Position numbers and translations under genes: made by a program. Below, one piece after another: positions 29,401 through 38,900 of a stretch of 64,000 bases of DNA (positions are counted from its first letter, which is position 1; every line of letters starts with the position of its first letter). The notes beneath the pieces were generated by a model. The model saw only the letters and a list, made by a program, of their open reading frames with translations. It had not been told where the DNA came from and searched no databases. This stretch comes from Struthio camelus (lineage: Eukaryota > Chordata > Aves > Struthioniformes > Struthionidae), in contig NC_090953.1 of assembly GCF_040807025.1 (NCBI RefSeq), positions 21,560,997 through 21,624,996 on the forward strand. The letters are read 5' to 3'.

Positions 29401-32400
29401 TGTGCCAACAAGATGCTATTTCACACTGTAGCTGTTCTCACGTATCAGGCTAGCCTAAAAAGCAAGAACTCGGAACAATCTCTGTAGTGGGTTAACAAAA
29501 GGCAAGTTTCTCTTCCTTCTTTGTCTACCGTCCAAGACTGTTAGAGCTCTAGCTAGCTTTATCTCTGTGACCCAGCGCAAGGAACGCACATGCAACCGAT
29601 GTTACAATGGTAAAATAATACGACTGATGTAACTGACAGACTACTTGGGAGTCCTTATTGCTGGTGATGATTCACTAGAGGAAAAGCATCCGATTTGAGT
29701 TTGCTGGCACATTTTTAAAAAATGTTTTTTACCTGAATGTATTTGATGAACTCAAAGGAATACAGTACTATTTCTTACAGCAACAACAGAAACTTTATGT
29801 AAGAGCTAAATCTCTCCGCTTTTACCATTATGAAATGGCAGTGCTCATTTACTGAATTTTAAACGTTAGAAAAAATTTGGTTTTTTTCTGTTACCATAAT
29901 GATACCGAGTGCCCAGTTAATGGCACTACTTACTGTGATAGTAATTTCCAGAAATTTTTAACTTCAAGGGACTCAGGAAATTGCCTTCCACTTCCATAGG
30001 CTCTAGATGTCCTTTTTTGGTAATGAAATTTCTGAGTACATCTTATATCCCAGTTCAGATATAATCAGATCTTTTTTTTGTCTTCTAACATCTCTCCTCT
30101 AAGTAAATGTTGTGAAAATACTAAGAATAAAACCAAAAAGAATCTACTGGGTCAATATTTAATAAGTTCATAACCTGATTATTTCTATGGAGATCCAAAA
30201 TATTTTGCAGACATTCTCTCTTCGATAATAGAATACATAGAACAGTATACATAAGATACATAGATGATTGTCAAGTATAATTAAGTTAAAATCTTATCTC
30301 TCAGACTTAAAGACTATGCACTTTCTGTTGTAGGGATCAATATATTTGGCCTTAACTCTGCAGAGTGCTTCACAAGATTAAAAATTGCACCAAGGGAATA
30401 TGAACACTATTATGCAGCAGTCATATTATCATGAGATTTAAGGGGAAATTGTTAAATTGATCATGTACAGCGGCAAATGAACAGAAACCTCTTATGCTTC
30501 CCATTCTCCTGTTCTCTGTCACTATCTTGCAACCTCTGCAGTTTTGTAAACATTTAAGTTCTACCAGTAGGCCCTCTACAGTGAGCATTAGAAGTAAAAA
30601 AAATTAAACAGTTTTCTATAAACTTGCAAAAATTGTTAGTATGTTATTCACTACAATTTCAGGGCGTTTAGTCACAACCCATTGAATACATACACCAAGT
30701 CAAAGTACCAGCATCTGAAAATCACATTCACAACTGCTCACAAAAAAAAAGTTTTGAATAAACAGTTTCCTGCAGCTAAACTGTCAGGAATTCAGACTAT
30801 GCATTCATCCTTTGTCCACTACTATAGCTTCCAGACCCACCCTCTTTGGATTCAAGGTGAGCCTACGCCATCTCCTCCTCCCCTTCCTGGTATTGCTAAC
30901 ATAGCATCTGTTCCCACTGCACACTTTCTTGACTCTTACCTTATTCCTGGATAATGTTGCACTATATGGGCTCTGTGCACGGAAATTAATTTTCTTCTTT
31001 TTTAGCTTACGGGAAACGTTCTCTGTCAAAGACACTGCATTCGTATGTTATCAAAGAAACTGAGATTAATGCAATGCTTAATTTTGAAAGAACCAAGAAT
31101 ATGTTTAGGGTGCAGAGCTGAGGCTAGATGGTCAACCATAACATTGCAGTTCCTGCCTGCTTAACTTCTGAAGCTTTATTAGAAGGGAGTGCAGGATTTT
31201 TGTTCTCCCCTTTTTTCCCCTCAGACTAAATTATTCTGCAGATTGGCTAAGACATAGAACATAAGCCAATAATGAGGGATCTCTCAGTTATGGCGTCTTC
31301 TGCATGCATACAATTCCTCTGTCACTTACATGCTTTTTCCAAAAGTGATCCATTCAGCTCCTCCTGGGAATGCTCTCGTAGCACTGCTTCAGACTCTGGG
31401 GCTCTTAGGAAGGCTCACTTGTATTTTGCCCACGCTGTGATCCAAAGCAGTGTAACTCCTCAATCTACTCAATTGTTTCTCTACATCTGGTTTACAAACT
31501 CACCCACCAGGCTTTCAAGTGGCAGTAAGCGTGTTACTACATACCTCTTATAACAGAGTCTCCACCTTATAATTAAACTCCTCTCTCTGGTTGCCTTGCC
31601 CAAAGAAATATTTTGCAATATGCAGATGTTTAATCTTAGGGAGCAACTTGTGCAAATCCTTATGTGTACAAGTACTTTGTCAAATAAGTATTTCTGTTGC
31701 CTCAGGCTTTCCCAATGATTAACTATGAGTCTTATTTAATTCACAAAAATGAGGCTAAACTGGAAAACATGTAGTTTTTTGTCAAAGCAGAACCTCTTAA
31801 TTTTGTTTTGCTTTTCATTGCTTGCTTCTTCTGAAGACAACTTGATGAATTTTATCTCTTAACTCGTGAGGCTTCCTTGTTTGCTTATTTAAGTACTCAA
31901 CAATAAAGCAGGTGACAAAAATCCGTCTTCCAATCAATGTGTATCTTTGGCTTCCTCATTCTTTGTGACCAGTGTCATAAAGATTTATTTCTGCTTTCTA
32001 ATGATGGCAATTTTTTTTTCCTAAGTTTTTGTTACATTATTCTCCAGGACACCTTAGCGATATACATTCCACTAACGTTAATCCACCTTAGAGTTGCTTT
32101 TGGTAGTATGATTTGGGTCTGCATCTGCACATTCCAAAGTACTTTTCATTGGGTGGTAAGCATTTTCAATGGCTCACTGTGGCATTTTAAAACAAGATGG
32201 AATCCTTAAGTAATCTTTTGACAATTCTTTTGGCAGCAAAAAGCAAGGGGTTAAGTTACCTATGGGGACCTCTGAAAACTTTAATGATCTTGACACTCTG
32301 CCCAGAAACTTTGGAAACTAAACATCATCATCTGGATCCCATTCATGAGTAATTCTTCTTTCTCAATTCCCCATGCGCCTTGCGAGTGCTGAATCCAATA

Positions 32401-35400
32401 TTTTAAAAGAGAAGTCTGGGGAGAGGATGCAGAGGGAAGGCAACAGAATAAATTTAGAATTACAAATCTGTCCTAGAATTCTAGACAGCAAAGTCACTCT
32501 GACTTAAATCAGCATAAGAACATAGTACCAGAACTTCGATAGCTCATCAGCTAAATAGAAACCTGTGATCAACACTCACTCACTAAACAGATAGGTAGCA
32601 AACACGACATCTCCAGACTGTGAGAAGCTGGGAATTGTTACAAAAAAAAAATTTTAAAGATGCTTTCTCCTTTTCCACTATATAAGGAAAAAAAAAAAAA
32701 GAAGGTAACGAGACACAACATTAAAATCCTAACTTTATTACATGCAGAATTCCTCCTGCCTTCCTACCTTCTTCTTCTTACCTCCTGCTGGCGAGAGTCC
32801 CAGAAGGTCCTCACCTCTCAGTACTTCACAGTTCTTTACAAGGGCCTGTCTACTCTAACCGGTTTCCTTATTTACTAATTACTCCCCTTTTTAAATTAGG
32901 GCAATATTACAACATATTCCTTATTGGTTCTATTTAAAATTTTCCTGTTCTTTGTCCTCAAAGAACAGGTTAGATTCAGTCTTTAATTAGTTTTCATGTC
33001 CTTATGAGATTTAAAAAGGGGGCTACACATCAGCCGAGATATGTGCCTACTCTTGCAAAAAGGGTCAGCTGATCTGACAAACAACTCGCTTTCGGGGCGT
33101 ACACTAAACCAGTTTCTCAAATTACTAATGTAACTTTTCCCCATGCAAGTATATATTTAAAAGTAACACAAAAGCTTAATGAAGAACAAAGTACTAAAGT
33201 TAACAGCTGAGACCTATTTCAGCATATGCTACTGTTGACAAACAACTTCTAGTAAAGCCTGTCTTTATTTGCAAACAGTAAAACCCCAATCTGGTTTTTT
33301 CCTTTTGTTATGATTAAATATCTGCAAGAATTAGGCCACTTCGCTTGGTGAGCAAACAAGCTTTACAGACAGCTGAGAACTATGTGGGTGAATGAGAAAA
33401 AATGAACAATGTATCCATGTTTTTAGGCAAAAAGGGCAACTGTTCAGCAGTTGGAGTGTACTGCAACCCTTCACTGACCTCGGTGCAGATTTTCTTGCTC
33501 CGTTCTAACCTAACCTGCAAAAATCCAGCCCTGAAGCTGAAATATTCTAGTAACTGCCTCTGTATGCCTATTTGCAGGGAATGCAATAAGGTTAGTTCAT
33601 ACAGAACTCATTATTTCCTCTTTTCCTCATTTCTGAGGTCACACCGATTCAATTTCAACCTTATAAAGCATCTTTTTTCCTTTGTTCATTTTGCTAGAAT
33701 CTTATTTTGTTTGTCATTTCCACCTGAAACCCCACTTCCAGCATACAAAGTAAGTATATAAAACTTGCTACCTAACCTCAAACCGCTCCAGGTGGACCAC
33801 ACTATTTGACAGGACAACAAATACGCATTGACTCTTTCAAAAATAATAACAAAGAAATATTTATTCCAAAGGCTTTGAATGCATCCACAGTATCTGAAGT
33901 TCTAGTCTCTGTCATATCCTTTCAATAGGAAACCAGAAACAAAGCATATGCTAAACACCTTTTTAAAACAAAATACAGGAAGCTTAAACTACAGCAGTAT
34001 CTTAAGGTTGTTGCAAACGACTATCTTTTTAAATTCTCTTTCAGTAACTGTTTTTAATAATGAAAACATGGAAACCTTTTTCTGCTTAAGTACACCTTAA
34101 GTAGAACAATGCATTGACTAAAATAAAGGTGTGATCACTAATTTACCAAAATCATAACTTTCATGAGCCAATATGTAGAGTATGTCTATACTGATCAAAG
34201 TTATAAACCACGGTTTATTACCTTGGGGCAAATTAAACAAAAATGACAATTCTAGTTTTAGCTGCTTTAAGGCTCCAGAAGCAAAAAATCCAACCAAAAA
34301 CTTTTAAATATTTTTAAAACTTGTTTTCTTTTCTGTAAAATGTTAGTCTATAGTTTGCTCCTAAGGACAGCGTAGGCTTATCAAGGATAACAAAGTCCAG
34401 AGTAGAAGAAACCATAACAATGAAAATGGATCCAACCAATCATTTACCTAAGAGGGTCAAGTAAAACTTCCAAGTGACACAATATGCAAGTTGTTACCTA
34501 AACAAATATCAGGTTAGATTTAACTTAACAGAAAAGTAAGTATCTACCCGCTATGGTAATTCAATCTGTGGGGATGGATAATTAGTACTCAACAATACTG
34601 ACAAACTTATAATTATTAGAAGTTTTAACTTATAATTATTAGAAGTGTTTCCTGCAGGATTTGCTCATCTATTCTTAAAACACATCTTTCCAAAGACTCT
34701 AGAAAGAGAGGAGTGCTGTCTGTTACAGAAGAAACCATCCCAGTGATGGAATAACAGGAGAAAGGAAGGGTTTTTTTTTTTTTTTTTTGCCTTCTGCGCT
34801 GCCTAAGACAGAGAGAGCAGCCAGTAGGGTTTATCTTACATTTGGAAAGGTAACAAACTCCTCTAAGATAAACTCTTCTAAAACTAAGGGTTTTTTTTCC
34901 CCCCGAAATTATTCTAGAAAAGAGACTTGTGATCTAAAATAAATACACCCGAGTTAAAAGTCTGAGGAAGGCAGTTACCTTTCCTCCCCACCCTCTGCTG
35001 TAAAAGATGGGTCAGGTGCTTGTTTAAATTCTGGTACCTTTGATGGGAAGAAGATGCTCAACTGCTTGACTAAGGGAAGTGCAAATCATCAATTAAGGCT
35101 TATCCTTAAAATTCACCAGGGAAGAGGGATCCAATTCCATAGCTGCAGCGAGGATAATTTGGAAAGTCCATGTTCAAAGTGGATTATATGAGTAGTAATA
35201 TGTGCAGAGCAACTGACACTGAACCTTAGAGTCCTGAGGGTCGCTCTTACCAACAGAGACACATGAATGGATGGTACAGAAGCGTGACTGTCTTTTTCTG
35301 GACTACCTGAACTTTGCTATTTTCAGACATTTGAGAGTGCATGCAATCTCACGGCCTGGCTGAAAAGCCTTTAATCATTTAATTTACTGAAGTTTAAGGG

Positions 35401-35929
35401 TCTAGTCGCTTACCAGTGCTTTCAGCTAGGGATTTTCAGCTAGAATTCCACGTATTTGCTAAGCTGTAAGCAGCTGAACCACCGGAGCTAAGCACACCTG
35501 TTACCAAAACTGCTGTACAAACTTCTGCAGAGCCCATTTCTGGGACTACGAACCTCCGTGCTATAAAATGAGCACCATGCAATTAGATACACATAAGTAG
35601 GATGCAAACAACATAGGAACAATGCTATTAGGAGTACAGCTATATTAGAAGTTAGAATAGAATGAATCAATTTAGGCTCTTTGTTATAATTTTCTTTCAT
35701 TCTAGCCTCAATGAAGGGCACTTCTTATTCTGTATTAGTAAAGCCAGCATTAAAGAGAGAAGGTTTTTGTGGAACTGAGTGGTAGAAGAACTTAAGTTGT
35801 GAAAAGTTGGTAAATTAGTTTGCTAACATAAATACTGAAGCTACTTTACCTGGTTGCATAGCTTTCTGTAACATTCATTGCATTTTCATCTCGTAATTTT
35901 TTTGTAAGGATCTCTCCACTGTTAGGCAT
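3418..35929 (-). CDS. ACSBG1: Acyl-CoA synthetase, bubblegum family member 1 (3' end off window)
   Basis: This enzyme activates long and very-long-chain fatty acids: fatty acid + ATP + CoA gives acyl-CoA + AMP + PPi. It is known mainly from brain, adrenal and gonad. Eleven coding exons join in phase to 544 codons plus one base: 35929-35850, 25960-25878, 16718-16501, 15114-15026, 14278-14158, 12235-12155, 9265-9116, 6744-6568, 5824-5643, 4439-4206, 3635-3418. Visible motifs are the P-loop-like [11 protein letters not shown] (residues 257-267), YEAYGMSE (448-455) and GWLHSGDLG (521-529) with its ribose-binding Asp, then TGR (540-542). The ATG has A at -3 and begins MPNSG, close to the mammalian start. 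Mammalian ACSBG1 is about 724 aa, so some 180 C-terminal residues (GGEN motif, catalytic Lys) lie left of base 1. No exon for them was found in 1-3417. Position next to DNAJA4 and WDR61 argues for ACSBG1 rather than ACSBG2. Confidence 0.97.
4206..4439 (-). CDS. ACSBG1: ACSBG1 coding exon 10
   Basis: 234 bp, residues 395-471, containing [16 protein letters not shown] and the adenine-binding motif [12 protein letters not shown]. The acceptor is pyrimidine-rich (...ttgtactcag) and the donor ACAG|gtaatt. Confidence 0.97.
4440..5642 (-). other. ACSBG1 intron 9 (between exons 9 and 10)
   Basis: No coding signal. The intron contains the GT/GA microsatellite at 5295-5412. Reading frames through it (Arg-Glu or Ser-Leu runs) are artefacts of the dinucleotide repeat. 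Confidence 0.85.
5295..5412. repeat. Compound microsatellite (GT)n(GA)n
   Basis: About 40 bp of GT repeats with GCGT interruptions pass directly into about 78 bp of nearly perfect GA repeats. The GT half is alternating purine-pyrimidine and the GA half is a pure purine tract on the plus strand. Length is probably polymorphic. Confidence 0.98.
5643..5824 (-). CDS. ACSBG1: ACSBG1 coding exon 9
   Basis: 182 bp, residues 334-393, including [20 protein letters not shown]. The acceptor is tttaacag and the donor GCAG|gtgtgt. It lies about 230 bp from the large GT/GA microsatellite in the next intron. Confidence 0.97.
6568..6744 (-). CDS. ACSBG1: ACSBG1 coding exon 8
   Basis: 177 bp, 59 codons (residues 275-333), including [17 protein letters not shown]. 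The acceptor is ttaaatag and the donor GAAG|gtatct. Phase 0-0. Confidence 0.97.
6745..9115 (-). other. ACSBG1 intron 7 (between exons 7 and 8)
   Basis: 2.4 kb with no exon, RNA gene or recognisable repeat seen. The 123-codon minus-strand frame at 8003-8374 has no family resemblance and no flanking splice sites of note. Confidence 0.7.
9116..9265 (-). CDS. ACSBG1: ACSBG1 coding exon 7 (ATP-binding motif)
   Basis: 150 bp, 50 codons (residues 225-274). It carries the AMP-binding signature [18 protein letters not shown]. The acceptor is tgacag and the donor AAC|gtatgt. Phase 0-0. Confidence 0.97.
9266..12154 (-). other. ACSBG1 intron 6 (between exons 6 and 7)
   Basis: 2.9 kb, AT-rich. The only structured element seen is the 3 x 20 bp tandem repeat at 11879-11938. 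Confidence 0.7.
11879..11938. repeat. Tandem repeat, 3 x 20 bp
   Basis: Three head-to-tail copies of caataagacatgagaccaag. The first differs by one base (c to a). It lies about 220 bp downstream of ACSBG1 exon 6 on the transcribed strand. Confidence 0.95.
12155..12235 (-). CDS. ACSBG1: ACSBG1 coding exon 6
   Basis: 81 bp, exactly 27 codons (residues 198-224), starting [16 protein letters not shown]. The acceptor is ccaacag and the donor ACG|gtaggt. The exon is symmetric (phase 0-0), so skipping it would keep frame. Confidence 0.95.
12236..14157 (-). other. ACSBG1 intron 5 (between exons 5 and 6)
   Basis: 1.9 kb without supported features. Overlapping short frames at 13322-13745 on both strands look like chance. 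Confidence 0.65.
14158..14278 (-). CDS. ACSBG1: ACSBG1 coding exon 5
   Basis: 121 bp, residues 158-197. It begins with [15 protein letters not shown] and ends KQLDKIMQ. The acceptor is gatacag and the donor GCAG|gtaaag. Confidence 0.96.
14279..15025 (-). other. ACSBG1 intron 4 (between exons 4 and 5)
   Basis: 747 bp. No exon or repeat recognised. Confidence 0.7.
15026..15114 (-). CDS. ACSBG1: ACSBG1 coding exon 4
   Basis: 89 bp, residues 128-156. It contains [21 protein letters not shown], a strongly conserved family block. The acceptor is tttttaag and the donor CTGG|gtaagc. Confidence 0.96.
15115..16500 (-). other. ACSBG1 intron 3 (between exons 3 and 4)
   Basis: 1.4 kb. Nothing supported beyond short homopolymer runs. 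Confidence 0.7.
16501..16718 (-). CDS. ACSBG1: ACSBG1 coding exon 3
   Basis: 218 bp, residues 56-127. It opens the conserved region with [17 protein letters not shown] and ends AAKSFLK. The acceptor is ttttacag and the donor AAAG|gtaggc. Confidence 0.96.
16719..25877 (-). other. ACSBG1 intron 2 (between exons 2 and 3)
   Basis: 9.2 kb. It contains a pyrimidine-rich block at about 17130-17375, the CR1 copy at about 22235-23990, and an alternating purine-pyrimidine stretch at 25125-25168. The rest is unremarkable AT-rich sequence. Confidence 0.7.
22235..23990 (+). mobile_element. CR1 LINE, long degenerate copy, plus strand
   Basis: Fragments of CR1 ORF2 (endonuclease-reverse transcriptase) can be read in order on the plus strand with frameshifts and stops between them. 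They are GFSRYTGNK near 22285, VFTGKTC near 22390, a block with the codons for [20 protein letters not shown] near 22620, QHGFTKGK near 22780, a 'ggggtcagtcctgag' segment near 23050, and RDDTKLEEL-like coding near 23125. The 3' end is the CR1-like 'ccctccagaggtc...' followed by a ...ttttgtgatcc tail at about 23990. The copy is old, non-functional and antisense to ACSBG1. The 5' boundary is approximate. Confidence 0.88.
25878..25960 (-). CDS. ACSBG1: ACSBG1 coding exon 2
   Basis: 83 bp, residues 28-54 ([11 protein letters not shown]...). The acceptor ends ttttag and the donor is ACAG|gtaagc. Phase fits both neighbours: AG+A upstream and G+AG downstream. The sequence is acidic and poorly conserved, as in this part of the family, so the call rests mainly on splice sites and phase. 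Confidence 0.85.
28841..28876. repeat. Tandem duplication, 2 x 18 bp
   Basis: gaaatttggactttgact is repeated perfectly head to tail. Confidence 0.95.
29000..29038. repeat. Poly-A tract and (TA)n microsatellite
   Basis: About 13 A residues run into roughly ten TA units with one TG interruption. Confidence 0.95.
34604..34645. repeat. Direct repeat, 2 x 19 bp
   Basis: aacttataattattagaag occurs twice, separated by four bases. Confidence 0.9.
35850..35929 (-). CDS. ACSBG1: ACSBG1 coding exon 1 (start codon)
   Basis: The exon encodes residues 1-26 plus two bases ([11 protein letters not shown]...). The donor ACCAG|gtaaag is at 35849. The split codon AG+A (Arg27) matches the next exon. The N-terminus is short and polar, with no signal peptide or membrane segment. 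Confidence 0.9.
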
Positions 35930-35963
35930 GCTGACAAACCTCCTAAAGCTGGTCACAAATATG
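35930..35963 (-). other. ACSBG1: ACSBG1 5' UTR segment with candidate acceptor
   Basis: Directly upstream of the ATG the minus strand has a good acceptor, gttcttcag|catattt, whose exon would begin at 35963. A second is tttcttcag|ttgcc (exon from 36007). Either would place the transcription start in an untranslated exon further right. Which is used cannot be decided here. Confidence 0.45.
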
Positions 35964-38900
35964 CTGAAGAACTGTGCGGGTCAGGCATAAATAAGCGACT
36001 TAGGCAACTGAAGAAACCAACAATAACTGGTTATTTGTTCAAAAAAAAAAAGACGTAATACAAGAGGAGGAGACTACTGCTACAAAGGCTATTTCTCTCC
36101 GATTTTAACATGCTTGAAATGCTGCAGTGCCCGTGAGCTGCTTACTGGTAAACTTTCCTTTTAATTCAGCTTTCTTTAATTGCCCATGAGAAGAATTTTA
36201 ATGAGCCTACAACGCTTTAAGATGCAAATCTTCCCTTTTGCCAAGATTTCTAGTGAATTAGTTCACAGAAGTTGAAGCTATTCTGTTTTTCTTAACTCTA
36301 GTTTCAAAAGAGAGCATTAAGCGACCTTATTTTCTTAAGGAAAATGCAGATTAATTACATTAGGAAATGCCTTCAAGTCAGTGATACCTATGCAACCCAG
36401 CACTGTAACGGCAGAGCGCTCAGTCTGCTAGTGTCCCAACTACCAGCACTTCATTGACTTCTACTCACCAAACCTGGCCTATCATATATTGACGTTTCTA
36501 CAGATGACTAAACAAACTACTTCCCAGGATGTAAGAAAGCCTAGTTTGGCCACTTAGGCTGCTTCTATACTAGTAAATGAAAAAAGATCCAGGGAATGGC
36601 TCAAGCCACCCACTGCGAGCGCTTTCCCTGGGACAGTTTTTGTCTGTGCCAACTGCCTTTTTCCTGCACGATGCCTGGGGATACAGGGGATAACCCAGGC
36701 CAGGGGCTGCTCTTGGGAGACTAAGTTTAATCTAACTACTCTGTTTGAAGGAGGAAGAGAGGGATACAAGCTGTGCCATGCCACTTGCCCTCAGGACCAG
36801 GGAACATGCTCTAGACTGTTTTACTTAGTGGTATAAACACAGTCATAGCGAATAGATAAATGTAAGATTAGTAAACGTCAGCTTAGTCTAACTTTCTGTA
36901 AAGATTTTGTAATTTATTCCAGAGATATTACACCGTATGCAATTGCTTGATTCTATGTAATACAATTTGAAATGGAAGAGAAAGAAGAAAACAGTCCTGA
37001 CATTTTAACTATAGAATTATGAAGGTGGTACTGAAATAAATAAAAAAGTTCCGCATTGAATTTGTCTGTGCAGCTCTGGTACAACACTTCTAGGTACTCT
37101 TTTAGAGTCTTAAATAATAAATCCTAGCAAGACAGGCTACCTTACACAGTGTTCAGTAAGGAAGAAACTGCACCTTCAGATTTTACAAGTCCCAGTTTAC
37201 ATGATGCTATTAGCACGGTCACTTTCTTTCACGCCCGCATCTAGCCCCATGCAACTTGCACGGGACTGCATTAGACTCAGACTGAATTTTTGCAGTGGGA
37301 CAGGCTGCTCTTTCCAGTTATAGGTGAAGATTTCTGGGCTATGATAAGCTCACAAAACTATGAGGGTAATTTTAAGAGACGAATAAAGCTCATGTACTGT
37401 TTATGTCCTTTGCCGCACAATTATGATCGGTACCTTTGAGAAATTAGTGACTGACGCTTTGTGTTAAAGATACTGTCACTGCAAACTTGCACTGTCACAA
37501 GATCCCAAACAGAAATATTACAGACGCCAAAACAAAGCTATGTTGTTACTATGGTCAGTAACCAACTGAACTGCAATGCAGAGATCAGCCTCAGCGTGGG
37601 CGGAGAGTATGGCACCCCTTCATGTTCAGGCCTGGACACCTCGGGTTTAAATCACATTGCTGCTATGGCAACATGAAACTACATAAAGCTATGCGCTCCC
37701 TCATTTCTTCACTTGTAAGCAAGAGCGTTTATGCTTTGCCATGAAACCTGCATGTCTTTGAAACGGATGGCGAAGTATGCCGATTCTGGGTATTCCTAGC
37801 TGTCCATCCCGTTTAGTTCAAGCAGGCTGTTGATTCACGTCACAAAACCAAACTGCATCCAGCAAGTCAGTTGCTGACCCATATTTTTAAATCCTTTAAT
37901 CGGTAACAAACATAGTGTACAACAGCATTTTCTGTTATAGGTGTGACGTTAAACGGTCAGTCCTACTGCTGTTCTGGACTTCCAGCAGCCAGCCTAAAAG
38001 AACCAAGCAAAACGTCTAGTACCTTTATGGTTTCTACTTCAAAGACTTTGTGACTCTTCTTAAAAAGATGGTACCACTTTTCATCTTTTTTAGGTATTTC
38101 AATTCAGTCCTCTTAGAGGCTGGCAGTTTTTCAGCTTGCTACTAATATTAGCTCTGTATCTGCTGAGTTCCTGAATGGCAATTAATTGCATTCACTGTGA
38201 TTATATATAACTTTTACATAGCTTACTTTTTTTCCACTTTCTTATAAAATTGCATACTAAATTTTGGTCTCTAAAATATTTAAACTAAAACAAAAATATA
38301 ACCTACTCAGCACTTACTCTTGAACTACACTAGGTTTCAGGGTTCAAGCAAAATTCTAAACAACAAAATCAGCTAATGATAAACCCAAATATTTTCTTCA
38401 AAGATCATTTTGGCTGTGCCTCCGTTAAGTCTTACTAAACAAAGGAGTCTCAAAGACTATCTTAAGAAAGATCAACAAATTTGTGCTAACTTGGGCCAAG
38501 CAGCAGATTGATGAGAGCAGATTCCAGAAGAAAAAGCCTCAGCCACGCTGTGCTTATTTAAACTCATACACATACTCTTTATGAAGGAACCCAGACAAAA
38601 AAGGGTAACTTTTACCGCAGCCGCGTCAGTCACCTTGTACTTACAAAATCAAAGAGAAACTCTATCCTTACTCAATCAACATATCTAGGCTAAAACAGAA
38701 AGACTACCTCTCGTGCATTTGTCAGGAGGAACACAGTCTGTGCCACAAAACTCACTTTCCTATCCACAAGCATAGCCAGCTGCAGGTATTAATATTTCAA
38801 GTAAACTTTCAGTAGTGAACTCTCTTTAAAAATGTTTTCTCTCATTGGTCATGCCGTAGCAATAGGAATTTCATTTTGCTTTTAAGAACAGTGAAATCTG

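Larger units (their letters stand above)
25961..35849 (-). other. ACSBG1 intron 1 (between coding exons 1 and 2)
   Basis: 9.9 kb, the largest intron seen. It holds a tandem 18-bp duplication (28841-28876), an A-tract plus TA run (29000-29038) and a 19-bp direct repeat (34604-34645). No coding exon, RNA gene or recognisable mobile element was found. Enhancers are plausible in a first intron but cannot be shown from the sequence. Confidence 0.65.
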
